A DNA stretch of 64,000 nt from Kofleriaceae bacterium (GTDB lineage Bacteria; Myxococcota_A; Polyangia; Haliangiales; Haliangiaceae): positions 62,001 to 126,000 of the forward strand of contig JACKDR010000006.1 in the NCBI GenBank assembly GCA_020633495.1. Direction: 5' to 3'. Below the pieces are notes generated by a model. That model worked only from the letters and a program-made list of their open reading frames with translations, made no database searches and had not been told where the DNA came from. Position 1 is the stretch's first letter. Each line of letters begins with the position of its first letter. The position numbers were made by a program, and so were the translations under genes. Below are positions 18,341 through 26,240 of this stretch, piece by piece.

Positions 18341-19443
18341 AGGTGCGCTGGTACTGGCTGCCGATCGCGGCGTTCCTGGGCCTGATGGCGTTCAACGTCC
18401 AGGCCATGCTGCGCGCCGCGCCGCCGACCGCGCCGCGCGCGGGCGAGCGCGCCGCCGCCACCCGCCACGCCGCGGTGCCGCCCGGCGCCGACGACGATCA
18501 CGAGGAGCTCGCGGCCGGCGACGTCATCAGCGGCCCGGGATCGTCGAGCCGGCGCGCCCTGAGACCCGCATCGGCGGCGCGCTGCCCAGGCGGATCGCGC
18601 GGGTCGCGGTCGAGGAGGGCGCGCGGTCGCCGCCGGCGACGTCCTGGTCGTCCTCGAGGACGCCGCCGAGCGCGCCGCGCTGGCCGCCGCCGAGGCCGAC
18701 GTCGCGGCGGCGCGCGCCCAGCTCGGCCGCGTCGTCGAGGGCTCGCGTCAGGAGGACATCCGCGCCGCGGTCGCCGACGCCGAGACCGCGCAGACCGCGC
18801 CGACCTGTCGCGCGGGGTCGCCGAGCGGGTCGCGCAGGTCGCCGCCGCCGGCGGCGCCACCGAGGACGAGCTCGAGCGGGCCCGCCGCCAGGCCGAGGCC
18901 GACGCCGCCCAGGCGCGCGCCGCCGACGCCCGCCGCGCCGCGGTCCTGGCCGGGGCGCGCCGCGACGACGTCCGGCTGGCCCGCGCCCAGCTCGCCGCCG
19001 CCGAGGCGCGCCGCGACCAGGCGGCGGCGGTCGTCGATCGCCTGACCGTGCGCGCGCCCGCCGCCGGCGAGGTCCTGGCGATCGCCTACCGCGCCGGCGA
19101 GTACTACCAGCCCGGCGGCGAGCCGCTGGCGGTGATCGGTGACACCTCGACGCTGACCGTGCGCATGGACGTCGACGAGCGCGACCTCGGCCGGGTCGCG
19201 GTCGGCGCGGCGGTCGTGGTCCGCGCCAACGCGTTCCCCGGGGTGCGCTTCACCGGCCGGGTCCAGGCGGTGGGCCGGCGCATGGGGCGCAAGCGGCTGC
19301 GCAGCGACGAGCCCGGCGAGCGCAACGACACCAAGGTGCTCGAGATCGTGATCGCGCTCGACGATCCCCGCGGCCTGGTGGTCGGGCAGCGGGTCACGTG
19401 CGACGTCCGCGAGGCGGCGGCCGCCGCGGGGGCGCCGCGGTGA
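18337..19443 (+). CDS. HlyD/MacA-type periplasmic adaptor (three compensating frame breaks)
   Basis: About 369 residues. An N-terminal membrane anchor (VRWYWLPIAAFLGLMAFNVQ) leads to a first lipoyl half, a helical hairpin, the second lipoyl half (VRAPAAGEVLAIAYRAGEYY) and a beta-barrel domain (VRMDVDERDLGRVAVGAAVV). As given, the middle is unreadable in one frame. It can be followed by changing frame at 18536-18545 (GIVEPARPETRIGGALPRRI), 18624-18630 (AAGDVLVVLEDAAERAALAA) and 18795-18803. Each change equals one missing G or C, and together they restore the frame. This pattern implies base-call errors, not decay. It should join the FtsX-type permease to the TolC channel. GTG start, coupled to the ATPase stop. 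Confidence 0.8.
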   Translation: MKVRWYWLPIAAFLGLMAFNVQAMLRAAPPTAPRAGERAAATRHAAVPPGADDDHEELAAGDVISGPGSSSRRALRPASAARCPGGSRGSRSRRARGRRRRRPGRPRGRRRARRAGRRRGRRRGGARPARPRRRGLASGGHPRRGRRRRDRADRADLSRGVAERVAQVAAAGGATEDELERARRQAEADAAQARAADARRAAVLAGARRDDVRLARAQLAAAEARRDQAAAVVDRLTVRAPAAGEVLAIAYRAGEYYQPGGEPLAVIGDTSTLTVRMDVDERDLGRVAVGAAVVVRANAFPGVRFTGRVQAVGRRMGRKRLRSDEPGERNDTKVLEIVIALDDPRGLVVGQRVTCDVREAAAAAGAPR

Positions 19444-20621
19444 CGGTCGACGCCGCGGCGCGGCTGGCCGCGGCGCGCGGCAGCCGGTGGACGCGCTGGC
19501 GCATGACCGCGGGCCTGGGCCTGCGCATGATGGTGCACGACCGCGCCAAGTTCGTCGGCACCACGCTGGGCGTGGTCTTCGCGGTGGTGCTGGCGTCGCA
19601 GCAGCTCGGCATGCTCGGCGGGCTGCTCGCCAAGAACACGATGCTGGTCGATCACGGCGGCGCCGATCTGTGGGTCGTGCCGCGGGGCACGACGCTGGTG
19701 CAGCCGGGCCAGCGCATGCCGACCCAGGTCCTGTACACGACCCGCGGCACGCCCGGCGTCGCGGTGGCGTCGCCGCTGGTCATGACTGCGAGCGCGGTGC
19801 AGCGCCCCGGCGGCGGCGCCGAGGCGATCACGCTGATCGGCTTCGATCCCGACGCGCCGCTGGGCGGGCCGTGGAACGTGGTCGCCGGCGACGTCGCGGC
19901 GCTGCGGCGGCGTGGCGCGCTGTTCTTCGAGGACTCGCAGCGCGAGCGCATGGGTGGCCTCAACCTGGGCAGCGTCCGCGAGGTCCAGGGCCGACGGGTC
20001 CGGGTCGCGGGCTTCACCTGGGGCCTGATGCCGTTCGGCGCGCCGTACACGTTCGGCAGCGTCGACACCGTCCGCGAGCTCGCCGGCATGCCGGAGGGGC
20101 GGCTCAACTTCGTGCTGGTCCGGGTCGCGCCGCTGGCCGACGTCGAGGAGGTCCAGGCCGAGCTGCAGCGCCGGCTGCCCGGCGCCGTCGTCTACACCGC
20201 CGACCAGCTCCACGGCCGCGTCGTCGACACCCTGCTCGGCATGCAGCTGGGCGTCGTCTTCGGCACCACCACCGCGTTCGCGCTGGTGATCGGCTTCGTC
20301 ATCGTCGCGCTGACCATGTTCTCGGCGGTGCTCGACAACCTGCGCGAGCTGGCGACGCTCAAGGCGCTCGGCCTGTCGAGCGGCGACCTGACCCGGCTGG
20401 TGGTGGTCCAGGCGATCGCGCAGGCGCTGCTCGGCTCGCTGATCGGCCTGGGCCTGACCGCGTACGTGGTCGACCTGATCCGCTCGGCCAACCTGGCGGT
20501 GATCGTGTCACCGACGCTGGTGGTCGCGACGCCGCCGGTGATGGCGGCGCTGTGCGTCGCGGCGTCGCTGCTGGCGCTGCGCCGGGTCCGCCGCCTCGAC
20601 CCGGCGAGCGTGTTCCGCTAG
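19440..20621 (+). CDS. FtsX/DevC-type ABC transporter permease
   Basis: A 393-residue permease. It has an N-terminal helix (FVGTTLGVVFAVVLASQQ) and a large periplasmic domain of about 200 residues containing ADLWVVPRGT and VVAGDVAALRRRGALFFEDS. Three C-terminal helices lie around 275-300, 320-345 and 362-385, with the FtsX pattern LRELATLKALGLSSGDL. The layout matches DevC of the DevBCA glycolipid/peptide exporters more than MacB, whose ATPase is fused. With the preceding TolC, ATPase and HlyD genes it makes a complete tripartite pump for export across both membranes. It starts with GTG overlapping the adaptor stop and ends nine bases from the convergent ugd gene. Confidence 0.9.
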   Translation: MTVDAAARLAAARGSRWTRWRMTAGLGLRMMVHDRAKFVGTTLGVVFAVVLASQQLGMLGGLLAKNTMLVDHGGADLWVVPRGTTLVQPGQRMPTQVLYTTRGTPGVAVASPLVMTASAVQRPGGGAEAITLIGFDPDAPLGGPWNVVAGDVAALRRRGALFFEDSQRERMGGLNLGSVREVQGRRVRVAGFTWGLMPFGAPYTFGSVDTVRELAGMPEGRLNFVLVRVAPLADVEEVQAELQRRLPGAVVYTADQLHGRVVDTLLGMQLGVVFGTTTAFALVIGFVIVALTMFSAVLDNLRELATLKALGLSSGDLTRLVVVQAIAQALLGSLIGLGLTAYVVDLIRSANLAVIVSPTLVVATPPVMAALCVAASLLALRRVRRLDPASVFR

Positions 20622-20630
20622 CCGGCGCGC

Positions 20631-21962
20631 TCAGCGCGGCCCGGTGGGCGCCGACGACGTCAGCGGCCGACCGACGCCGCGGTAGGTGAAGCCGCGGGCG
20701 CGCAGGTCCTCGGGGTCCCACAGGTTGCGGGTGTCGAACACCACGGGCGCGGCCATGTCGCGGCGCAGGCGGCGGAAGTCGGGGCTGCGGAACTGCTTCC
20801 AGTCGGTCACCACCACCAGCGCGTCGGCGCCGGCCGCGGCGGCGTACTCGTCGGCGGCGTAGGCGATGTCGTCGCCGATCAGCGCGCGCATCGTGGTCAT
20901 CGCCGCCGGGTCGTAGGCGACGACGGTGGCGCCGAGCTCGCGCAGCTGCCCGATCAGCGGCAGCGCCGCGGTCTCGCGGACGTCGTCGGTCTCGGCCTTG
21001 AACGCCAGGCCCCACAGCGCGATCCGCTTGCCGCGCAGCGAGCCGCCGCACAGCGCGGCGAGCCGCGGCGCCAGGCTGCCGCGCTGGCGCTGGTTGGCGA
21101 GGTCGGCGGCCTCGACGATCTCGAGCGGCTGTCCGGCGGCGCTGGCGGCGTGGGCGAGGGCGCGCACGTCCTTGGGCAGGCACGAGCCGCCGTAGCCGGG
21201 GCCGGGGAACAGGAAGTGACGGCCGATGCGTGGATCGGCGCCGAGCGCGCGGCGGATCGGCTCGATGTCGCCGCCGAGCACCTCGGCGAGCCCGGCCAGC
21301 TCGTTCATGAACGAGATCCGCACCGCCAGCATCGCGTTGGCGGCGTACTTGGTCAGCTCGGCCGAGGCGATGTCCATGACGTGGACGCGATCGTCGGTGC
21401 GGACGACCGCGGCGTAGAGGGCGCGCAGCACCCGCTCGGCGCGCGGATCGTCGACGCCGAGCACGACCCGATCCGGCCGCATGAAGTCGGCGACGGCGGC
21501 GCCCTCCTTGAGGAACTCGGGGTTGGCGGCGACCACGGTGTCGTGGCGGGCCTCGGCGGCCAGCTGGGCGCGGACCCGCGCCGCGGTGCCGACCGGCACC
21601 GTGCTCTTGGTGACGACGACCGTGAAGCCGGTGACCGCGCGCGCCACCGCGGCGACCGCGTCGTCGACGTAGCGCAGATCGGCGGCGCCGCGGGCGTCGG
21701 GCGGCGTCGGCACCGCCAGGAAGACGACCTCGGCGCCGGCGACCGCGGCGGCGGTCTCGGTGGTGAACGCGAGGCGGCCGGCGGCGACGTTGCGCGCGAC
21801 CAGGGCGTCGAGGCCCGGCTCGTGGATCGGGATCTCGCCGCGGGTCAGGCGCGCGACCCGGTCGGCGTCGATGTCGACGCAGGTGACGTGGTTGCCGAAG
21901 TCCGAGAACCCGGCGCCCACGACGAGGCCGACGTAGCCGGTACCGATGACTGCGAGCTTCAT
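20631..21962 (-). CDS. ugd: UDP-glucose 6-dehydrogenase
   Basis: A 443-residue enzyme that oxidises UDP-glucose to UDP-glucuronate with two NAD+, supplying a precursor for acidic exopolysaccharide. The N-terminal Rossmann motif is GTGYVGLVVG. The catalytic Cys261 is in GYGGSCLPKDVRAL, matching the position of the family nucleophile, and LWGLAFKAETDDVRE marks the C-terminal UDP-binding domain. LLVFDTRN-type sequence ends the protein (VVFDTRNLWDPEDL). The ATG at 21962 is chosen over an upstream GTG. It opens the polysaccharide cluster, transcribed with the methyltransferase gene on the same strand (76 bp apart). The fold could also fit UDP-N-acetylmannosamine dehydrogenase, but the motifs favour Ugd. 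Confidence 0.9.
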   Translation of the reverse strand: MKLAVIGTGYVGLVVGAGFSDFGNHVTCVDIDADRVARLTRGEIPIHEPGLDALVARNVAAGRLAFTTETAAAVAGAEVVFLAVPTPPDARGAADLRYVDDAVAAVARAVTGFTVVVTKSTVPVGTAARVRAQLAAEARHDTVVAANPEFLKEGAAVADFMRPDRVVLGVDDPRAERVLRALYAAVVRTDDRVHVMDIASAELTKYAANAMLAVRISFMNELAGLAEVLGGDIEPIRRALGADPRIGRHFLFPGPGYGGSCLPKDVRALAHAASAAGQPLEIVEAADLANQRQRGSLAPRLAALCGGSLRGKRIALWGLAFKAETDDVRETAALPLIGQLRELGATVVAYDPAAMTTMRALIGDDIAYAADEYAAAAGADALVVVTDWKQFRSPDFRRLRRDMAAPVVFDTRNLWDPEDLRARGFTYRGVGRPLTSSAPTGPR

Positions 21963-22038
21963 GCTTCGCACGATAGGGGCGCGGCGGTGGCGCCCCCGTC
22001 GTGCCGCGGCGTCGCGCCGGTAGCGGCGCGGGGCCGTG

Positions 22039-22794
22039 TCAGTGGCGCACGAATGTCAGGACCGCGAAGGTGTAGTCGAGCGCGACGCGGTCCCAGCGCA
22101 CCGGCGCCTCGGCGGGGACCACCGCGAGCGCGTCGTCGATCGGCGCGCTCGGCACCAGGCCGTGGCGCGCGGCGGCGGCGACCGCCGCGGTCAGGTCGGC
22201 GCGGGTGAAGATCTGGATCGGCACGCCGTAGGCGTACTGGCCGCGGGTGTCGACGGGGTCGGGCCAGTAGTCGGTGGAGACCACCAGCACGCCGCCGGGC
22301 CGCAGCAGCCGCGCCGCCTCGGCCAGGAAGTCGTCGACCCGCACGCCGTGCTCGATGACGCTGAGGCAGGTGATCGCGCCGAAGCTGGCCGCCGGCAGGC
22401 CGGTGTTCATGACGTCGCCGGGCAGGTAGCGGATCGGGCCGCGCCGGACCGGCCGGGTGAACGCGAGGTTGAGGCCGTGCAGGTCGTCGTAGCCGTAGAG
22501 GTACAGCGACGGCAGCAGCGCCGAGTAGCGCTCGGCGCCGGCGTCGAGGACGCGGCCGGTGCGCGGCACCCGTCGCAGGATCGCGCCGAGCGCGAGCAGC
22601 GTGTCCCAGCTCTTGGGTGGATCGGGGTGCAAGGGCAGGCCGAGGCGGCGCGCCTGGTCGCGGGCGACCCGCCACTCGGCGCGCGACGCCAGCACCGCCT
22701 GCTCGCGACGGTCGGTGGGCTCGCCGCGCGGCGCGCCGGCGCGGTGACGGAGCCGGAGCCACAGGCGGAACGAGGTCGAGCCGAGGGCGATCAC
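22039..22794 (-). CDS. class I SAM-dependent methyltransferase
   Basis: A 251-residue soluble protein with a degenerate class I methyltransferase core. GRVLDAGAERYSALL is the SAM-binding motif I, FGAITCLSVIEHGV is motif IV, and EAARLLRPGGVLVVSTDYWP is the motif V/VI region typical of Methyltransf_11. Its position inside a polysaccharide locus suggests it methylates a sugar or a glycolipid, but the acceptor cannot be read from the sequence. It lies directly upstream of ugd on the same strand and is divergent from the flippase gene at 22935. Confidence 0.82.
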   Translation of the reverse strand: MIALGSTSFRLWLRLRHRAGAPRGEPTDRREQAVLASRAEWRVARDQARRLGLPLHPDPPKSWDTLLALGAILRRVPRTGRVLDAGAERYSALLPSLYLYGYDDLHGLNLAFTRPVRRGPIRYLPGDVMNTGLPAASFGAITCLSVIEHGVRVDDFLAEAARLLRPGGVLVVSTDYWPDPVDTRGQYAYGVPIQIFTRADLTAAVAAAARHGLVPSAPIDDALAVVPAEAPVRWDRVALDYTFAVLTFVRH

Positions 22795-22934
22795 GCCCCT
22801 TCATCGCCCGCGCGCGGCGGCGCGCGCGTCGCTCGTGCGTGACACGGCGGTGGCGGCGGCGGCGGCGGTCGGCCGCGGCACAACCGTCACGGCGGCGCCG
22901 CCGGGGTGCGCCGCGCGCGTGATACCGCGACCTC

Positions 22935-24368
22935 GTGACTCCCGCGGCGCGCACGGTCTCGCGCGGCATCGCCTGGACCGGCGTCGCCAGCCTGGCGCTC
23001 GGCGTCTTCGACGTCGCCGCGACGCTGCTGCTGCTGCGGTGCTGGCTGTCGCCGACCGAGTACGGCGTCGCCGCGGTCGCGACCACGCTGTTCCCGATGC
23101 TGGACCTGGTGGCGGACGCCGGCTTCGCCGCCGCGGTCGTGCAGCGCGCCGACTCGACCGACGACACCTTGAGCTCGGCGTTCTGGGCGTCGCTGGCGAT
23201 CTCGGTCGCGGTCGCGATCGGCCTGCTCGCCCTCGGCCCGCTGCTGGGGTGGATCCAGGGCCACGCCGTGATCGGCGGCCTGCTGGCCGGCTACGGCGTC
23301 AAGCTGGTCCTGCAGAACGCGTTCTTCATCCCCAACGCGCTCTTGCGCCGCGACCTCCGCTTCGGCGCGATCGCCGGCATCCGCACCAGCGCCGGCGCCG
23401 CCGAGCTCGCCGGCAAGCTGATCGCCGCCGCCGCCGGGCTCGGCGTGTGGTGCTTCCTGGTCGGGCAGCTCGCCAAGACCGTGGTCCAGGCGGTGGCCAC
23501 CCAGCTGTGCCGGCCGTTCCGGCCGCGCCTGCGCTTCCGCCGCGCCGAGGCCGCGGCCTACTTCCGCTTCGGCAGCCGGACGTCGGCGAGCCAGGTCCTG
23601 TTCCACCTCTACACCAACGCCGACTACCAGATCGTCGGCTACGTCTTCGGCGCCGCCGCCACCGGCCTGTACCGGGCCGCGTACGAGCTGGTGCTGGAGC
23701 CGGCCAAGCTGCTGTCGTACGTGATCGTCGAGGTCGCGTTCCCGGTGTTCAGCCGGCTGCGTGACGACCTGGGCGCCGCGCGCGATCAGCTGCTGGCGTT
23801 CACCCGCCAGAACCTGCTGGTGCTGATCCCGGTGCTGAGCGTGCTCGCGGTGGCGCCGGCCGAGCTGCTCGAGCTGTTCTTCGGCGCCCGCTGGCGACCC
23901 GCCGCCGACGCGGTGCGCCTGCTGTGCGTGGTCGGCGGCCTGCGCGCGCTGTCGTTCCTGCTGCCGCCGCTGCTCGACGGCCTGGGCCGCGCCGATCTGA
24001 CCCTGCGCTACACGGTCGCCGCCGCGATCGTCGTGCCCGCGACCCAGGTCGCGGCCGCGCTGGCGCTGGGCGACGCGCTGGGCTGGCGCGCGGTCGCGCT
24101 GGCGTGGGCGGTCGCGTACCCGGTGGCGTTCGCGGCGCTGCTGGTGATGGCGCTGGCCCAGGTCCGGCTGCCGATCGCGACCTACGTGCGCGCCGCCGGC
24201 CGGCTCCTCGGGTGCGGCGCGATCGGCCTCGCCGGCGGCGCGATCGCCGCGCGCGCGCTGCCGTGGCAGGCCGCGGCGCCGCGCCTGGTCGTGCTCGCGG
24301 CGATCGTGCTGGCGCTGGACGCCGCGGCGCTGGTGATCACGCGACGCCGAGCGCCGCCGCGGTCGTGA
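22935..24368 (+). CDS. polysaccharide (Wzx/MOP-type) flippase
   Basis: A 477-residue inner-membrane protein with about 12-14 predicted helices. The N-terminal SRGIAWTGVASLALGVFDVA and the loop SPTEYGVAAVATTLFPMLD with DAGFAAAVVQR are hallmark sequences of the lipopolysaccharide/exopolysaccharide transporter branch of the MOP superfamily (Wzx/RfbX/TuaB-like). These move undecaprenyl-linked oligosaccharide units to the periplasm. Ser/Thr-poor helices with a few conserved charges (ELLELFFGARW) are also family-like. GTG start. The gene overlaps the convergent deacetylase gene by 32 bp at its 3' end. Confidence 0.88.
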   Translation: MTPAARTVSRGIAWTGVASLALGVFDVAATLLLLRCWLSPTEYGVAAVATTLFPMLDLVADAGFAAAVVQRADSTDDTLSSAFWASLAISVAVAIGLLALGPLLGWIQGHAVIGGLLAGYGVKLVLQNAFFIPNALLRRDLRFGAIAGIRTSAGAAELAGKLIAAAAGLGVWCFLVGQLAKTVVQAVATQLCRPFRPRLRFRRAEAAAYFRFGSRTSASQVLFHLYTNADYQIVGYVFGAAATGLYRAAYELVLEPAKLLSYVIVEVAFPVFSRLRDDLGAARDQLLAFTRQNLLVLIPVLSVLAVAPAELLELFFGARWRPAADAVRLLCVVGGLRALSFLLPPLLDGLGRADLTLRYTVAAAIVVPATQVAAALALGDALGWRAVALAWAVAYPVAFAALLVMALAQVRLPIATYVRAAGRLLGCGAIGLAGGAIAARALPWQAAAPRLVVLAAIVLALDAAALVITRRRAPPRS

Positions 24369-25088
24369 CCGCGGGGTGGCGCGCGACCAGGCGCCGGATC
24401 GCCCGCTCCGCCGCGGCCATCACCGCCGCGCTGCCGAGATCGCCCAGGTGCAGCGCGACCCGCGCCGGGGCGACGCGGCGGCGCGCCAGCTGATCGACCG
24501 GCGCGGTCAGCGCCGCCGCCCACGCCACCGCCGCGCGCTCGCGCCACCGGCTGCGGGTCGCGAAGCCGATCACCGGGGCGCGGACGCGCCGCCTCGGGCC
24601 GCGCGGCGACGCCAGGCGCTCGACGGCGAGCGCGGTCTCGTGCCACGCGAACCCCAGCGTGGTCAGCGTGGCGGCGAGCCCGGCCGGCTCGAGCCACGCC
24701 GGCGCGACGAAGCCGGTGACGCGGCGCTCGATCAGCTCCTCGAGGCGGGCCCGCGCCCACGCCAGCCGGGCGGCGCCGCGGCGCCGTCGCCCAGCATCTC
24801 GCCCTCGCCGGCGGTGAGCAGGGCGGCGCGCAGCCGATCGCGGCGCCGCGCCGCCGGCGCGTCCTGGCGATGGACGACGCCGTGCAGCGCGATCTCGTCG
24901 CCGTGGTCGGCGCGCGCGCGCAGCCACGCCGCGGTCCGCAGGCAGCCCTCGAGCGGCGCGCGGCCGTGGTGATCCGGCACCGCCAGCAACGTCGCGGCGT
25001 CGACGCCCCAGGCGCGCAGGCGGTCGCGCAGCGCGCGCACCTGGTCGAGGAACGGGGGCGCGACGTCGTGGATCGAGACGATCAGCAT
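24337..25088 (-). CDS. polysaccharide deacetylase-family protein, DUF2334-like (one frame break)
   Basis: About 250 residues. The N-terminal half carries the family start VSIHDVAP and the metal-binding HGVVHR motif in DEIALHGVVHR. The C-terminal half (VTGFVAPAWLEPAGLAATL, HETALAVERL) is in another frame; one missing base near 24780-24790 joins them. DUF2334 proteins are divergent polysaccharide deacetylases that may remove acetyl groups from surface glycans. The ATG at 25088 overlaps the stop of the glycosyltransferase upstream (25082), so translation is probably coupled. The end overlaps the flippase gene tail to tail. Confidence 0.72.
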
Positions 25089-26217
25089 CGCGCGTGCCGG
25101 CGCCGGTCGATCGCGGCGAGGTAGACGTCGTGGATCCGGGCGAAGACGCGCGCCCAGGTGTGGTCGGCGAGGATGAAGGCGCGGCCGCGGGTGCCCAGCG
25201 CCGCGCGCGCGCCGCGGGCAGGGCGTAGAGGCGCGCGGCGGCGGCGGCGAGGTCGTCGGCGTCGCCGGCGGCGAAGGTGAGGCCGGCGCCGGCGCGCTCG
25301 ACCAGCTCGCGGGCGCCGCCGGCGTCGGCGCCGATGACCGGGGTCGCGCACGCCAGCGCCTCCGCCGCAGCCAGCCCGAACGATTCGTGGCGACCGGGGA
25401 CGATCAGCGCGTCGATCGAGGCCGAGGAAGCCGGCCACCGCGGCCGGGCCGTCGAGCAGGCCGAGGGCGTCGACCTCGCCGCGCGCCGCGGCGGCCAGGA
25501 CTGCGCCGCCGAGCGGGCCCTCGCCGGCGATCGCGACCCGCGCCCCGGTGGCGCGCGCGATCGCCAGGGCCGCGGCGAGCAGCAGCGGCAGCTCCTTGTC
25601 GACGGCGAGCCGGCCGAGGTAGCCGAGCCGTCGGGTCGCGCCGCGCACGCCGGGCCGGAAGACCTCGGCGTCGACGCCGAGGCCGACCCAGTGGACCCGC
25701 GGCACGCCGCGGGCGTCGAGCCGCTCGGCGATGCCGCGCGAGCCCGCGAGGTGGCGTCGTAGCCGTCGTGCTGGCGGCGCACCAGCCACCACGCCGCGGC
25801 GCCCGCGGCCCGCCGCAGCGGCGCCGGCGCGGCGCCCAGCGCCGGCGCGACGTACGTCGTCGGGAAGTCGGCGTGGTAGAAGCCGGTCACCGCGGCGCGC
25901 TGGCCGCGCAGCGCCGGCGCGATCAGCTGCGGCAGGACGTAGTGGCTGCCCAGCTCGACGACGTCGGGCGACAGCTCGCGGATCAGCCGCCACAGCGCCG
26001 GCACGTCGCCGAACGCCCGGTAGTGGGCGCCCAGCGGCGGGCCCGGCACGCGGTGCAGCCAGCCGTCGCCGAACCGCACCGTGCCGGCGCGTGCCCCGGG
26101 CACGGCGAAGTGGCACTCGACGCCACGCGCCGGCAGCCACCGGGCCTTGGCCGCGTAGTAGGTGCGGATGCCGCCCGCGCCCGCGGCGAAGAAGCTGCCG
26201 ACGTCGAGCGTGATCAT
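25082..26217 (-). CDS. GT4-family glycosyltransferase (three frame breaks)
   Basis: About 378 residues when repaired. The N-terminal domain has a Gly-rich loop (SFFAAGAGGIRTYY) and LSPDVVELGSHYVLP. The C-terminal GT-B domain has LGYLGRLAVDKELPLLLAAA, a donor-site GRHESFGLAAAEALACATPV with the E-x7-E pair, and a terminal AFILADHTWARVFARI helix. Frame changes are needed near 25735-25745 (one base lost), 25415-25425 (one extra base) and 25200-25210 (one lost). With these the full fold is present, so sequencing indels are likelier than a dead gene. It should transfer an activated sugar during polysaccharide assembly on the cytoplasmic side. ATG at 26217; its stop overlaps the deacetylase start. 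Confidence 0.75.
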
Positions 26218-26240
26218 CGGACGGTCACGGCGCCCGCGGC

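Noticed and set aside
18337..19443. adaptor gene as pseudogene
   Set aside because: Its three one-base losses cancel out, and the conserved motifs are all present, which fits sequence error better than decay.
25082..26217. GT4 gene as pseudogene
   Set aside because: Both flanks of each break keep conserved GT4 motifs and the breaks sit in G/C runs; the gene is coupled to intact neighbours.
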